Shown here: positions 1 to 7,991 of the stretch, one piece after another | Layout: each line of letters starts with the position of its first letter | Position numbering within the stretch: the stretch's first letter is position 1 | Assembly: GCF_036248275.1 (NCBI RefSeq) | Contig: NZ_CP109181.1 | Span: 1,054,001-1,118,000, forward strand | DNA: 64,000 nucleotides | Direction: 5' to 3' | From: Streptomyces sp. NBC_01716 | GTDB taxonomy: Bacteria; Actinomycetota; Actinomycetes; Streptomycetales; Streptomycetaceae | Program-made: the position numbers and the translations under genes | Notes under the pieces: generated by a model | The model's input: the letters and a program-made list of their open reading frames with translations, nothing else | Told to the model about the DNA's origin: nothing | Database searches by the model: none

Positions 1-618
1 GGGCTGGCGTCCGTCATCCTCGGTGACGAGGCGGTGGCCGACTTCCCGGAGACGTACGCCAAGTACGCGGCGTACACGGAGACGGTGCCCGGCACCTTCG
101 TCCCGTATCCGGTCGCGCTGTTCGCGGTGCTCGCCGTCGGTACGGCGATCGCGCTGCACTGCACGGGCTTCGGCCGCTCGCTGTTCGCGATCGGCGCGCA
201 GGAGGACGCCGCGTGGTTCGCGGGTATCCGCGTCAAGCGGCTGAAGCTCGCGCTGTTCGTGGTGTCCGGTCTCGTCGCCTCGTTCGCCGGGATCGTCTAC
301 ACCCTGCGCTACGGCAGCGCCCGCGCCGACAACGGGCTCGGTCTCGAACTGGTCGTCATCGCCTCGGTGTTGCTCGGCGGTGTCGACTTCGACGGCGGCA
401 AGGGCACGCTGGGCGGCGCCGTCGCCGGTGTGCTGCTGATCGGGCTGCTGACGAATCTGCTGACCCTCAACGACATCTCCAACGAGATCCAGGTGATCGT
501 CACCGGCCTGCTGCTCGTCGCCTCCGTGCTGACTCCCCGGATCATCGCCGTGCTCGCGGAGCGCCGGCACCGGCGTACGGCGGCCGAGGAATCCGTCCCG
601 GTCTCCGCCGCGCCCTGA
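1..618 (+). CDS. Sugar ABC transporter permease, C-terminal part (5' truncated by window edge)
   Basis: The frame is open from base 1, so this is the last 205 residues of a longer inner-membrane permease. It is of the ribose/rhamnose (RbsC/RhaP-like, BPD_transp_2) type. Several hydrophobic helices are visible, and the family-typical stretch reading GRSLFAIG followed by A.FAGIRV lies near residues 58-80 of the fragment; this loop in relatives contacts the ATPase. A GGV.F.GGKGTLGGA segment near the C-terminus is also family-like. The binding-protein gene follows 91 bp downstream on the same strand, so the two belong to one import operon whose ATPase and other permease are expected to the left of the window. 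Confidence 0.9.
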   Translation, partial: GLASVILGDEAVADFPETYAKYAAYTETVPGTFVPYPVALFAVLAVGTAIALHCTGFGRSLFAIGAQEDAAWFAGIRVKRLKLALFVVSGLVASFAGIVYTLRYGSARADNGLGLELVVIASVLLGGVDFDGGKGTLGGAVAGVLLIGLLTNLLTLNDISNEIQVIVTGLLLVASVLTPRIIAVLAERRHRRTAAEESVPVSAAP

Positions 619-709
619 CACTCGCGACCCGACGCCCGCACCCTGAGGTCCGCGCCCCGGCGTCCGCACTCCGAACTTCCCGTTCCGACCCTCCCGAAAG
701 GCACTCATC

Positions 710-1798
710 ATGCTGTCGCAGGCCCGCTCCCGACGCCGCGGCGTCGTCACCGCATCCGCCGCGCTCTGCGCCCTGACGCTCGCCGTGTCGGGCTGCTCGG
801 GCACCACCAAGGACTCCGTGAAGGACGACACCCCCGCCAAGTCGGGCAACGCCGAGGCGAATCCGGACGCCCCACTCAAGAAGGGCCTGAAGATCGCCTT
901 CCTGCCCAAGCAGATCAACAACCCGTACGAGAAGATCGTCGACGACGCGGGTATCGCGGCGGCCGGGGAGATCGGCGCCACCGGCAAGGAGGTCGGGCCC
1001 TCCAACGCGAAGGCGTCGTCGCAGGTCTCGTACATCAACACCCTCATCCAGCAGAAGCAGGACGCGATCCTCATCGCGGCGAACGACCCCAACGCGGTGT
1101 GCGGCCCGCTCAAGCAGGCCATGAGGCAGGACATCAAGGTCGTCGCGTACGACTCCGACACCGCCAAGGACTGCCGCCAGCTCTTCATCAACCAGGCCAG
1201 CTCGGAGGAGATCGGCCGCAGCCAGGTCCGCAACATCGCCGAACAGCTCGGCAACAAGGGCGAGATCGCGATCCTGTCGGCGACGCAGAACGCGACGAAC
1301 CAGAACACCTGGATCGAGTTCATGAAGGACGAGCTCACAAAGCCCGAGTACAAGGACATGAAGCTGGTCAAGGTCGCGTACGGCGACGACCAGGACCAGA
1401 AGTCCTTCCAGGAGACCCAGGGGCTCCTCAAGGCGTACCCGAACCTCAAGGGGATCATCTCGCCCACGACGGTCGGCATCGCGGCGGCGGCCCGCTACAT
1501 CGGCGACTCCTCGTACAAGGGGAAGGTCGTCCTCAACGGCCTCGGCACGCCCAACCAGATGCGCAAGTACATCGAGAACGGCACGCTCGACCAGTTCTCG
1601 CTGTGGGACCCGAAGAAGCTGGGCTACCTCGGTACGTACGCGGCGGCGGCGCTGGCGTCCGGACAGATCACCGGGGCCGAGGGCGAGAAGTTCAAGGCCG
1701 GTGACCTGGGCGAGTACACGGTCGGCAAGGACGGCGAGATCATCCTCGGCCCGCCGACGGTCTTCGACGCCAAGAACATCGGCGACTTCGACTTCTGA
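710..1798 (+). CDS. Sugar-binding lipoprotein of the ABC importer (rhamnose/autoinducer-2 type)
   Basis: This 362-residue protein is a periplasmic-binding-protein type 1 domain. It has an N-terminal positively charged segment, a hydrophobic stretch and a lipobox ending in VSGC (cysteine about residue 27), so it should be lipid-anchored outside the membrane. The motif AFLPKQINNPYEK matches the rhamnose-binding (RhaS) subgroup, where the ligand pocket starts after the first strand. The ATG is preceded by GAAAGG. It lies between the permease and an isomerase-like gene. The exact sugar is inferred from subgroup likeness and from the neighbouring rhamnosidase, and other deoxy-sugars are possible. 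Confidence 0.88.
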   Translation: MLSQARSRRRGVVTASAALCALTLAVSGCSGTTKDSVKDDTPAKSGNAEANPDAPLKKGLKIAFLPKQINNPYEKIVDDAGIAAAGEIGATGKEVGPSNAKASSQVSYINTLIQQKQDAILIAANDPNAVCGPLKQAMRQDIKVVAYDSDTAKDCRQLFINQASSEEIGRSQVRNIAEQLGNKGEIAILSATQNATNQNTWIEFMKDELTKPEYKDMKLVKVAYGDDQDQKSFQETQGLLKAYPNLKGIISPTTVGIAAAARYIGDSSYKGKVVLNGLGTPNQMRKYIENGTLDQFSLWDPKKLGYLGTYAAAALASGQITGAEGEKFKAGDLGEYTVGKDGEIILGPPTVFDAKNIGDFDF

Positions 1799-1835
1799 GG
1801 TACCCGCGGCCGGCAGAGTGAGAGCGAGCAGCCCC

Positions 1836-3254
1836 ATGAACGCACCAACCACCCCTCGCCGTACCCGGATCGGCCTTGTCTCCGGCGGGCTCGGGGCGTA
1901 CTGGCCCCAGTTCCCCGACCTGCTTCCCCAACTCAAGCTCTCCGCACGGCGGGTGACGGAGCGTCTGGGCGAGTACGACGCCGAGGTCGTGGACGTCGGA
2001 TTCATCTCCGACGCCCAGGAGGGCGCGGCGGCGGCCGAGAAGCTGCGGGCCGCCGACTGCGATCTGATCGTCGGCTTCCTCACCACCTACATGACGGCGA
2101 CGATGCTCGTGCCCGTCGCCCAGCGCAGCGGCGCGCCGGTGCTGCTCATCAATCTCCAGCCCACGGAGGCGATGGACCACGCGACGTTCGGCACCGGCGA
2201 GTGGCTGGCGTACTGCGGCGCCTGTCCGCTGCCGGAGATGGCGAACGCCTTCGAGCGCGTCGGGGTGCCGTTCCGTTCCGTCTCCGGCCATCTGGAGGAC
2301 GGGCGGGCGTGGGAGCGGATCGGCCGGTGGATCAGGGCGGCGGGGGTGCGCGGGGCGCTGCGTACGGGCCGGCACGGGCTGATGGGTCACCTGTACCCGG
2401 GCATGTACGACGTGTCGACGGACCTGACGATGGTGCCGGCCAATCTGGGCGGGCATGTGGAGGTCCTGGAGTTCGACGATCTGCGTGTCCGGGCGATGAA
2501 GGCCGCCGATTCGGAGGTGACCGCGAAGCTGGCGGAGACCCGCGAGGCGTTCGAGATCGCGGACTCGGTGGCCGAGGAGGACCTGGTGTGGGCGGCCAGG
2601 GTGTCGGTCGGCCTCGACCGGCTGGTGGACGACTTCGCGCTGGACTCGCTTGCGTACTACCACCGGGGTCTGGAGGGTGAGCTCCACGAACGCCTCGGCG
2701 CGGGCATGATCCTCGGTTCCTCGCTGCTGACGGCACGTGGCGTCCCCGCGTGCGGGGAGTACGAGCTGCGCACGTCGCTGGCCATGCTGATCACGGACCG
2801 GCTGGGCGCGGGCGGCACCTTCACCGAGCTCCAAGCACTGAACTTCCGGGACGGGGTGGTCGAGATGGGCCACGACGGGCCGGCCAATCCGACCATCTGC
2901 GCGCGGCGGCCGGTGCTGCGCGGGCTCGGTGTCTATCACGGCAAGCGCGGCTGGGGTGTGTCGGTCGAGTGCGACGTACGGCGGGGGCCTGTGACGCTGG
3001 TGGGACTCGGCCAGTCCAGGGACGGTCGCTACAGGCTGGTCACCGCGGTGGGTAAAGTGGTCCAAGGCCCGCTGCTGGAAATCGGCAACACCACATCGCG
3101 TGTCGACTTCGGCCGTGACCCGGGCGAATGGACCGACGCGTGGAGTGCGAGCGGAGTGGGGCACCACTGGGCGCTCGCCCCCGGCGACATCATTCCGGAA
3201 CTGCGCGCGCTTGCCGGTCTGAGCGGTCTGGAGCTGGTGGAGGTCACTGTCTGA
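1836..3254 (+). CDS. L-fucose/L-arabinose isomerase-family protein
   Basis: A 472-residue cytoplasmic protein of the AraA/FucI fold. The N-terminal Rossmann-like domain starts RIGLVSGGLGAYWPQF. Candidate metal ligands are in place: E308 and E310 in a GEYEL segment, H346 in MGHDGP, and H443/H444 in a GHHWALAPG segment. Family members isomerise aldoses to ketoses with a divalent metal. I chose the ATG at 1836, not the upstream in-frame codon inside the binding-protein gene, because homologues start a few residues before the first strand. The stop overlaps the regulator start by one base (TGATG), so the two are translationally coupled. No kinase or aldolase follows, so the downstream steps must be encoded elsewhere. 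The substrate is unproven. Confidence 0.82.
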   Translation: MNAPTTPRRTRIGLVSGGLGAYWPQFPDLLPQLKLSARRVTERLGEYDAEVVDVGFISDAQEGAAAAEKLRAADCDLIVGFLTTYMTATMLVPVAQRSGAPVLLINLQPTEAMDHATFGTGEWLAYCGACPLPEMANAFERVGVPFRSVSGHLEDGRAWERIGRWIRAAGVRGALRTGRHGLMGHLYPGMYDVSTDLTMVPANLGGHVEVLEFDDLRVRAMKAADSEVTAKLAETREAFEIADSVAEEDLVWAARVSVGLDRLVDDFALDSLAYYHRGLEGELHERLGAGMILGSSLLTARGVPACGEYELRTSLAMLITDRLGAGGTFTELQALNFRDGVVEMGHDGPANPTICARRPVLRGLGVYHGKRGWGVSVECDVRRGPVTLVGLGQSRDGRYRLVTAVGKVVQGPLLEIGNTTSRVDFGRDPGEWTDAWSASGVGHHWALAPGDIIPELRALAGLSGLELVEVTV

Positions 3255-4291
3255 TGGCGCAATCGGTGGGAATCAAGGACGTCGCCCGGGTGGCGGGCGT
3301 CTCCGTCGGCACGGTGTCGAACGTGATCAACCGGCCGGATTCGGTGGCCGAGGAGACACGGGCGAGGGTGCTGTCCACCATCGAGCGTATGGGCTATGTA
3401 CGCAGCGAGTCGGCCCGCCATCTGCGGGCCGGCCGCAGCCGCATCATCGCGCTGCTGGTGCTCGACATGGCGAACCCGTTCTTCGTGGACGTCGCCACCG
3501 GTGCCGAGCGGGTGGCCCGGGAGTCCGGGCTCGGTGTGATGCTCTGCAACAGCGCGCAGAGCAGCAGCGAGGAGGCCGAGTATCTGGGGCTCTTCAGCGA
3601 GCAGCGGGTGCGTGGCGTGCTGATCACACCGGCCGACGAGACCGGCCGGAATCTGGAGAGCTTCCGGCGGCAGGACATCCCGTTCGTCTTCGTGGACCGG
3701 GTGGTGCCGAGCGAGGAGGCCTGTTCGGTGTCGGTGGACGATGTGACGGGCGGGGCGCTCGCGATGCGTCATCTGCTGGCCCAGGGACACACCGACATCG
3801 CGTATGTGTCCGGTCCGCTGCATCTCGCGCAGTGCCGGGACCGGCGGGCGGGCGCGCTGCTGGCGCTGGAGGAGGCCGGGCTGCCGGCCGACCGGCTGCG
3901 GGTGGTGGAGGCGGAGCGGCTGGACGTGTCGGCGGGGCGTGACTCCGGGGCCCGGCTGCTGGGGCTGCACAGCAGGCCGAGCGCGGTGTTCTGCGCGAAC
4001 GACCTGCTGGCGCTCGGGGTGCTCCAGTCGATGTACGGGGCGGGGGTGGCCGTGCCGGACGAGATGGCGCTCGTGGGGTACGACGACATCGAGTTCGCGT
4101 CGGCCGCGGCGGTGCCGCTCACGTCGGTGCGCCAGCCGGCCTCACAGATGGGGCGGCTCGCGGCGGAGCTGCTGATCGAGGAGACGGGTGAGTCGGCGGC
4201 CGATCACCGGCATCAACGGATCGTGCTGCAACCGGAGTTGGTGGTGCGGGAGTCCTCGATGCCGCGCGCCGGCGGCGGGCACCGGAGCTGA
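3254..4291 (+). CDS. LacI-family transcriptional regulator
   Basis: A 345-residue repressor. The N-terminal helix-turn-helix (residues about 5-55) contains the IKDVARVAGVS and TVSNVIN signature, followed by a hinge and a periplasmic-binding-like sensor domain (NPFF, then a GYDDIEFASA segment late in the protein). It overlaps the isomerase stop by one base, so it is expressed with the sugar-uptake operon. A LacI-type palindrome lies at 7769-7780 in front of the rhamnosidase gene and is a reasonable operator for this protein. The inducer is probably a sugar released by that enzyme (inference). Confidence 0.92.
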   Translation: MAQSVGIKDVARVAGVSVGTVSNVINRPDSVAEETRARVLSTIERMGYVRSESARHLRAGRSRIIALLVLDMANPFFVDVATGAERVARESGLGVMLCNSAQSSSEEAEYLGLFSEQRVRGVLITPADETGRNLESFRRQDIPFVFVDRVVPSEEACSVSVDDVTGGALAMRHLLAQGHTDIAYVSGPLHLAQCRDRRAGALLALEEAGLPADRLRVVEAERLDVSAGRDSGARLLGLHSRPSAVFCANDLLALGVLQSMYGAGVAVPDEMALVGYDDIEFASAAAVPLTSVRQPASQMGRLAAELLIEETGESAADHRHQRIVLQPELVVRESSMPRAGGGHRS

Positions 4292-4338
4292 CGCTCCGTC
4301 ACCACGCCCACACTTCGAAGCGGGCCGTGTCGCCACGC

Positions 4339-4390
4339 TTGTCCTCGATCGCCGGACGGGCTTTCAAGCCCGTCCGGCGATTGAGGACAA
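4339..4390. terminator. Long hairpin between convergent genes
   Basis: Two 25-base arms (4339-4363 and 4366-4390) pair with one mismatch around a two-base loop. The hairpin lies 48 bases after the regulator stop and 90 bases beyond the end of the convergent rhamnosidase gene, so it can stop transcription from both sides. There is no U tract, as is usual in Streptomyces. Confidence 0.75.
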
Positions 4391-4470
4391 GACACAGGGC
4401 CCGTCCGGCGATCGAGGGCAGAGCACAACGCCCGTCCGGTGATTGAGGGCAGAGCACAACGCCCGGCCCG
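4339..4470. repeat. REP-like cluster with a CCGTCCGGCGATNGAGG core
   Basis: The unit GCCCGTCCGGCGAT followed by GAGG occurs four times: inverted at 4341-4361, then direct near 4368, 4399 and 4430. A decayed fifth copy lies near 4461. The last copies are spaced by AGAGCACAAC, giving a short tandem array. Such cores are scattered at gene ends in Streptomyces. The first two copies form the hairpin listed separately. Confidence 0.7.
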
Positions 4471-4480
4471 GCGACATGAG

Positions 4481-7400
4481 TCAGCCGCGGGCCACGAAAT
4501 CCCATGTGCCGTGGGGCGCGCGGTAGAGCTGGAAGCCGGGCTCCGTACGGACGAACGTCGCGCCCTTCGGTGCGGTCACCTTGTCCTCGCGGTCGGCGGG
4601 CACATGGACCTCGGCGCTCGCCCCGACCGGCACCTTCACCGTCAGCCGCAGGTCACGGCCGACCTTGGACCATGCCACCGAGGCCGGTCCACGCACCGTG
4701 CGGATCGAGGTGCGCGCCCAGCTGACCCCGGTGCGGGCGTCGGGGCGGACGGTAAAGGTGCGGTAGCCGTCGTCGCCGGGGCGCAGTCCGGCCACGTTCT
4801 CGTACAGCCACTGGGCGACTGTGCCCTGGAAGTAGTGGTCGCGGGAGCGGGAGTCGAGCTGCCACATCTCCCACATGGTGTCGGCGCCGTTGTCGAACCA
4901 GTAGCCCCAGCTCGGGTAGGTGCGCTGGGTGGCGATGGCGTGGGCGATGTCCGGGTGGCCGTGCGCGCACAGGACGCGCAGCAGCACGCTGGTGCCGAGC
5001 GCGCCGGTGTTGAGGTGGTTGCCGCGTGCGGTGATGTCGGCGACGAGGCTGTCCACGACGGAGGCGCGGGCGCCGGCGGGGACGAGGCCGAAGGCGAGCG
5101 GGATCGCGTTGGAGGTCTGCCGGTAGTCCGGGTCCTTGGCGGTGCTGTAGTGCCCGGCGTCGTTGAGGAACTCCGCGTTGAGGGCGTCCTTGAGCCCGCC
5201 CGCCGCCGTGCGGTAACGCGCGGCGACATCGTCGTGGCCCAGCAGTTCGCCCATCTCGGCGGTGCCCACGAGGGCGCGGTGCAGATAAGCGGTGGCCGTC
5301 AGACGGGTGTCCTCGGGCGGGTTGCCGCCGTAGCCGGGCGGCAGGTAGTCGCCGAGGGCGGTGATCGCGAGGCCGTCCACAAGACGGTCCAGCTCCCAGT
5401 CCAGATAGCGGGTGAGGACCGGCCAGTGCTGCCGGGCGACCCGGTCGTCGCCGTACACCCGGTACATCTCCCGTACCAGGAACGGGTAGACGGTGGTCCA
5501 CTCCGGTGACGGGCCGAGGTCGCCGTAACCCCAGCCGCCGCTCGGGACGATCACCGGGAGCTGTCCGTCGGCGTTCTGACTGTCCTTCAGATCGTCCAGC
5601 CACTTCCCGAGGAAGCGGTGGACGCCGAAGCCGTACGCGAGGGTGGGCGCGCCGAGCTGCGCGTCGCCCGTCCAGCCGTTCTTCTCGTACATGGGGGTGT
5701 CGGTCGGGATGCCGTGCAGGTTGTTCAGGAGGGTGCGGCGCATCGCCTTGTCGAGCTGCTCGTAGAAGGGATCGGAGCAGGAGAACGCGCTGACCTCGTC
5801 GACCTTCGTGTGGACGGTCCTGCCGAGCACGTCGGACGGTTCGGGCCGGGCGGGCAGGCCCTCGATCTGGACATAGCGGAAGCCCTTGTACGAGAACGAG
5901 GGCTCCCACACCTCGGGCTTCGTGCCGCCCGCGCAGATGTATTCGTCGCGCTGGAAGCGGCCGGGGACATGCCCGGTCTCGGCGTGGACGCTGCCGTCGG
6001 TCTTGAGTTTCTCGCCGTGAGTGAGCGAAATGACTGTGCCCGCAGGCGCTTTGACGGTCAGCCGGGTCCAGCCGGCGGTGGTGCGGCCCATGTCGACCAC
6101 ATAGATACCGGGACGCAGTTCACTGATCTTGGTGGGCGTGATGGTGTCGATGATCTCGATGGGGTCGTGCGGCTGGGCACGCAGAGCGCCCTTCGGCGCC
6201 TGCTGGGCTCCCGGGGCGCGCCACTCCCGGTCGTCGAAGCCGGGGCGTGTCCAGCCGGTGGGGGCCAGGCGCGCGTCGTACGTCTCGCCGGCGTAGAGGG
6301 AGTTGGTGAGGGTGGGGCCCTCGGTCATGCGCCAGTCGGTGTCGGAGACGACGGTGGTGCGTGTGCCGTCCGGGTGTTCGGCTTCCAGCCGGCACAGGAG
6401 GCGCGGCTCGCCGTGCCAGGGCGGCTGGTGCCAGTTCCAGACGTTGGGGGTGGTCATGCCGTAGAAACCGCGGCCCAGGGTGACGCCGATGGCGTTGTCA
6501 CCCCGGCTCAGCAGGGACGTCACGTCGTGGACGGCGTACATGACGGTCTCGTCGTAGTCGGTGAACGCCGGGTCGAGCACCTGCTCGCCGACTGTTTCGC
6601 CGTTCAACTCGGCGACGTAGTAGGCGAGTCCGCTGATGTAGAGGCGGGCGCGGGTGACCGGTTTGCGCACGGTGAACTCGCGGCGCAGCAGGGGCGCGGG
6701 CGCCTCGGGCAGGGAGACGGACACGCCGTCGCCCCAGGGGCCTTCGCCGTAGGGGGCGAGGACGTTGGCGGGAGCCCAGCCGCTGTCGTCGAAGTCCGGC
6801 CGCTGCCAGCCCTGTTGTTCGGTCTCGGCGGTCAGCCAGTCGCCGGAGGTGACGAATTCACGGCTCTGCCCGTCGGTGGTCTCCACGACGAGCCGGGCGA
6901 TGAATCCGCCCGGGTTGACGGAGGCACCGCCGCGGTTGGTGGCCACGGCGGCGAGCACGACGCGCTGTCCGGCCGCCTTGACGGCTTCGGTGACATCGGC
7001 GGTCCTGCCTGTGCGCCAGCCGTCCTGCTGTTCGGGCGCGTGGGCCACCTGTGTGCCGCCGAGGTGGAGGGTGAAGTCGTCGTCGGCGGTGGCGACGAAG
7101 GTAGCGCTCGCGACGGCGGCGCCGGCGGGGAGGTCGAGGGCGGCGCGGAACCAGCGCGGTCCGGCGGGGGCGTCGCCGGTGGTCGCGCCTTCGGTCCAGA
7201 TCCAGGAGGCGCCGTCGAGGGTGAGGGGATCGGCGCCCGCGTCGGCGCCGATCCAGGTGGCGCCCCACTTCTCGTCGCCGAGCGCGGTCTCCCACCAGCC
7301 GGCCGTGCTCCAGGACGAGACGTCGCCGGAGCCGTCCCAGACGCGGACCTGCCAGTGGCAGCGGGTACGGGGCGGCAGCGCGGGCCCGGCGTAGGGGACG

Positions 7401-7753
7401 GCGACGGTGCGCGGAGAGGTCACCTTGCCGGTGTCCCAGAGGAGTTGGCGCCCTCCGGCGAGGTCGCGGGGGTCGGTGGCCGCCCTGATCTGGTACGCGC
7501 GCTGCCGGGCACCGTGGCCGTCGGCCGTCAGCTCCCAGGAGAGGAGAGGGGTCGGGTTGTCGGTGCCGAGGACGTGTTCCGCGTACTCCACCTTCGCGGC
7601 GACGACGCGCAACCCGCCGCCGCGCGAGGGCTCGTGGCCCTTCGCGGGAGTGGCGGCCGAGGCCGCCGGGCCGGCGGCGAGAGAGACGATTCCGGCGCCG
7701 GCGCCCACGACGGAAGTGCCCAGGAGACTTCTGCGTGTCCAGCCCATGCCCAT
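4481..7753 (-). CDS. Secreted alpha-L-rhamnosidase, GH78
   Basis: A 1090-residue exported enzyme that hydrolyses terminal alpha-L-rhamnose from glycosides or pectic chains. A twin-arginine signal (TRRSLLG, residues 6-12) and an alanine-rich region near residue 35 indicate Tat export. Beta-sandwich domains fill roughly residues 45-600, with the (alpha/alpha)6 catalytic domain at about 610-990 and a C-terminal beta domain. The GH78 acidic set is intact: D685, E690 and D697 in DTPMYEKNGWTGD, with the 0/+5/+12 spacing known for the family, and E962 in the TMWEMW segment. The start is at 7753, and an ATG two codons later is possible. It is divergent from the GH87 gene, and a LacI-type site sits 16 bases upstream. 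Confidence 0.93.
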   Translation of the reverse strand: MGMGWTRRSLLGTSVVGAGAGIVSLAAGPAASAATPAKGHEPSRGGGLRVVAAKVEYAEHVLGTDNPTPLLSWELTADGHGARQRAYQIRAATDPRDLAGGRQLLWDTGKVTSPRTVAVPYAGPALPPRTRCHWQVRVWDGSGDVSSWSTAGWWETALGDEKWGATWIGADAGADPLTLDGASWIWTEGATTGDAPAGPRWFRAALDLPAGAAVASATFVATADDDFTLHLGGTQVAHAPEQQDGWRTGRTADVTEAVKAAGQRVVLAAVATNRGGASVNPGGFIARLVVETTDGQSREFVTSGDWLTAETEQQGWQRPDFDDSGWAPANVLAPYGEGPWGDGVSVSLPEAPAPLLRREFTVRKPVTRARLYISGLAYYVAELNGETVGEQVLDPAFTDYDETVMYAVHDVTSLLSRGDNAIGVTLGRGFYGMTTPNVWNWHQPPWHGEPRLLCRLEAEHPDGTRTTVVSDTDWRMTEGPTLTNSLYAGETYDARLAPTGWTRPGFDDREWRAPGAQQAPKGALRAQPHDPIEIIDTITPTKISELRPGIYVVDMGRTTAGWTRLTVKAPAGTVISLTHGEKLKTDGSVHAETGHVPGRFQRDEYICAGGTKPEVWEPSFSYKGFRYVQIEGLPARPEPSDVLGRTVHTKVDEVSAFSCSDPFYEQLDKAMRRTLLNNLHGIPTDTPMYEKNGWTGDAQLGAPTLAYGFGVHRFLGKWLDDLKDSQNADGQLPVIVPSGGWGYGDLGPSPEWTTVYPFLVREMYRVYGDDRVARQHWPVLTRYLDWELDRLVDGLAITALGDYLPPGYGGNPPEDTRLTATAYLHRALVGTAEMGELLGHDDVAARYRTAAGGLKDALNAEFLNDAGHYSTAKDPDYRQTSNAIPLAFGLVPAGARASVVDSLVADITARGNHLNTGALGTSVLLRVLCAHGHPDIAHAIATQRTYPSWGYWFDNGADTMWEMWQLDSRSRDHYFQGTVAQWLYENVAGLRPGDDGYRTFTVRPDARTGVSWARTSIRTVRGPASVAWSKVGRDLRLTVKVPVGASAEVHVPADREDKVTAPKGATFVRTEPGFQLYRAPHGTWDFVARG

Positions 7754-7768
7754 GCCAGCCCCTTTGAT

Positions 7769-7780
7769 TGAATCGTTTCA
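7769..7780. promoter_or_regulatory. Candidate LacI-family operator in the GH78/GH87 divergent region
   Basis: TGAATCGTTTCA is a near-perfect palindrome around a central CG and resembles LacI/CRE-type operators (consensus TGAAACGTTTCA). It starts 16 bases upstream of the rhamnosidase ATG, where a repressor would block transcription or early elongation. The rest of the intergenic region to 7991 shows AT-rich patches but no other clear element. The likely ligand-responsive partner is the LacI protein at 3254-4291 (inference). Confidence 0.55.
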
Positions 7781-7991
7781 TGTCCGTGTCAAGAATCGTA
7801 TGGCCGATCCGGGAGGGCTCACAAGAGGTGCGGGAGCCCCGGGCGGAACGTCCGCCGTTGCCCCACTTCTTGCTACGATCGAGAAGAGGATCTCTGACCG
7901 ATCATCAATTATTGCGCGGATTCATAGACTTCCTGCGGAACCGCTCCTAGCCTTCTGGCGTCCGCAGAGTCCCCACGAGCCGCAAGGACGT

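Noticed and set aside
5618..7771. 717-codon plus-strand open frame opposite the rhamnosidase gene
   Set aside because: It is a GC-bias shadow. The product is Gly/Val/Arg-rich without any domain, and the minus-strand frame has a full GH78 protein.
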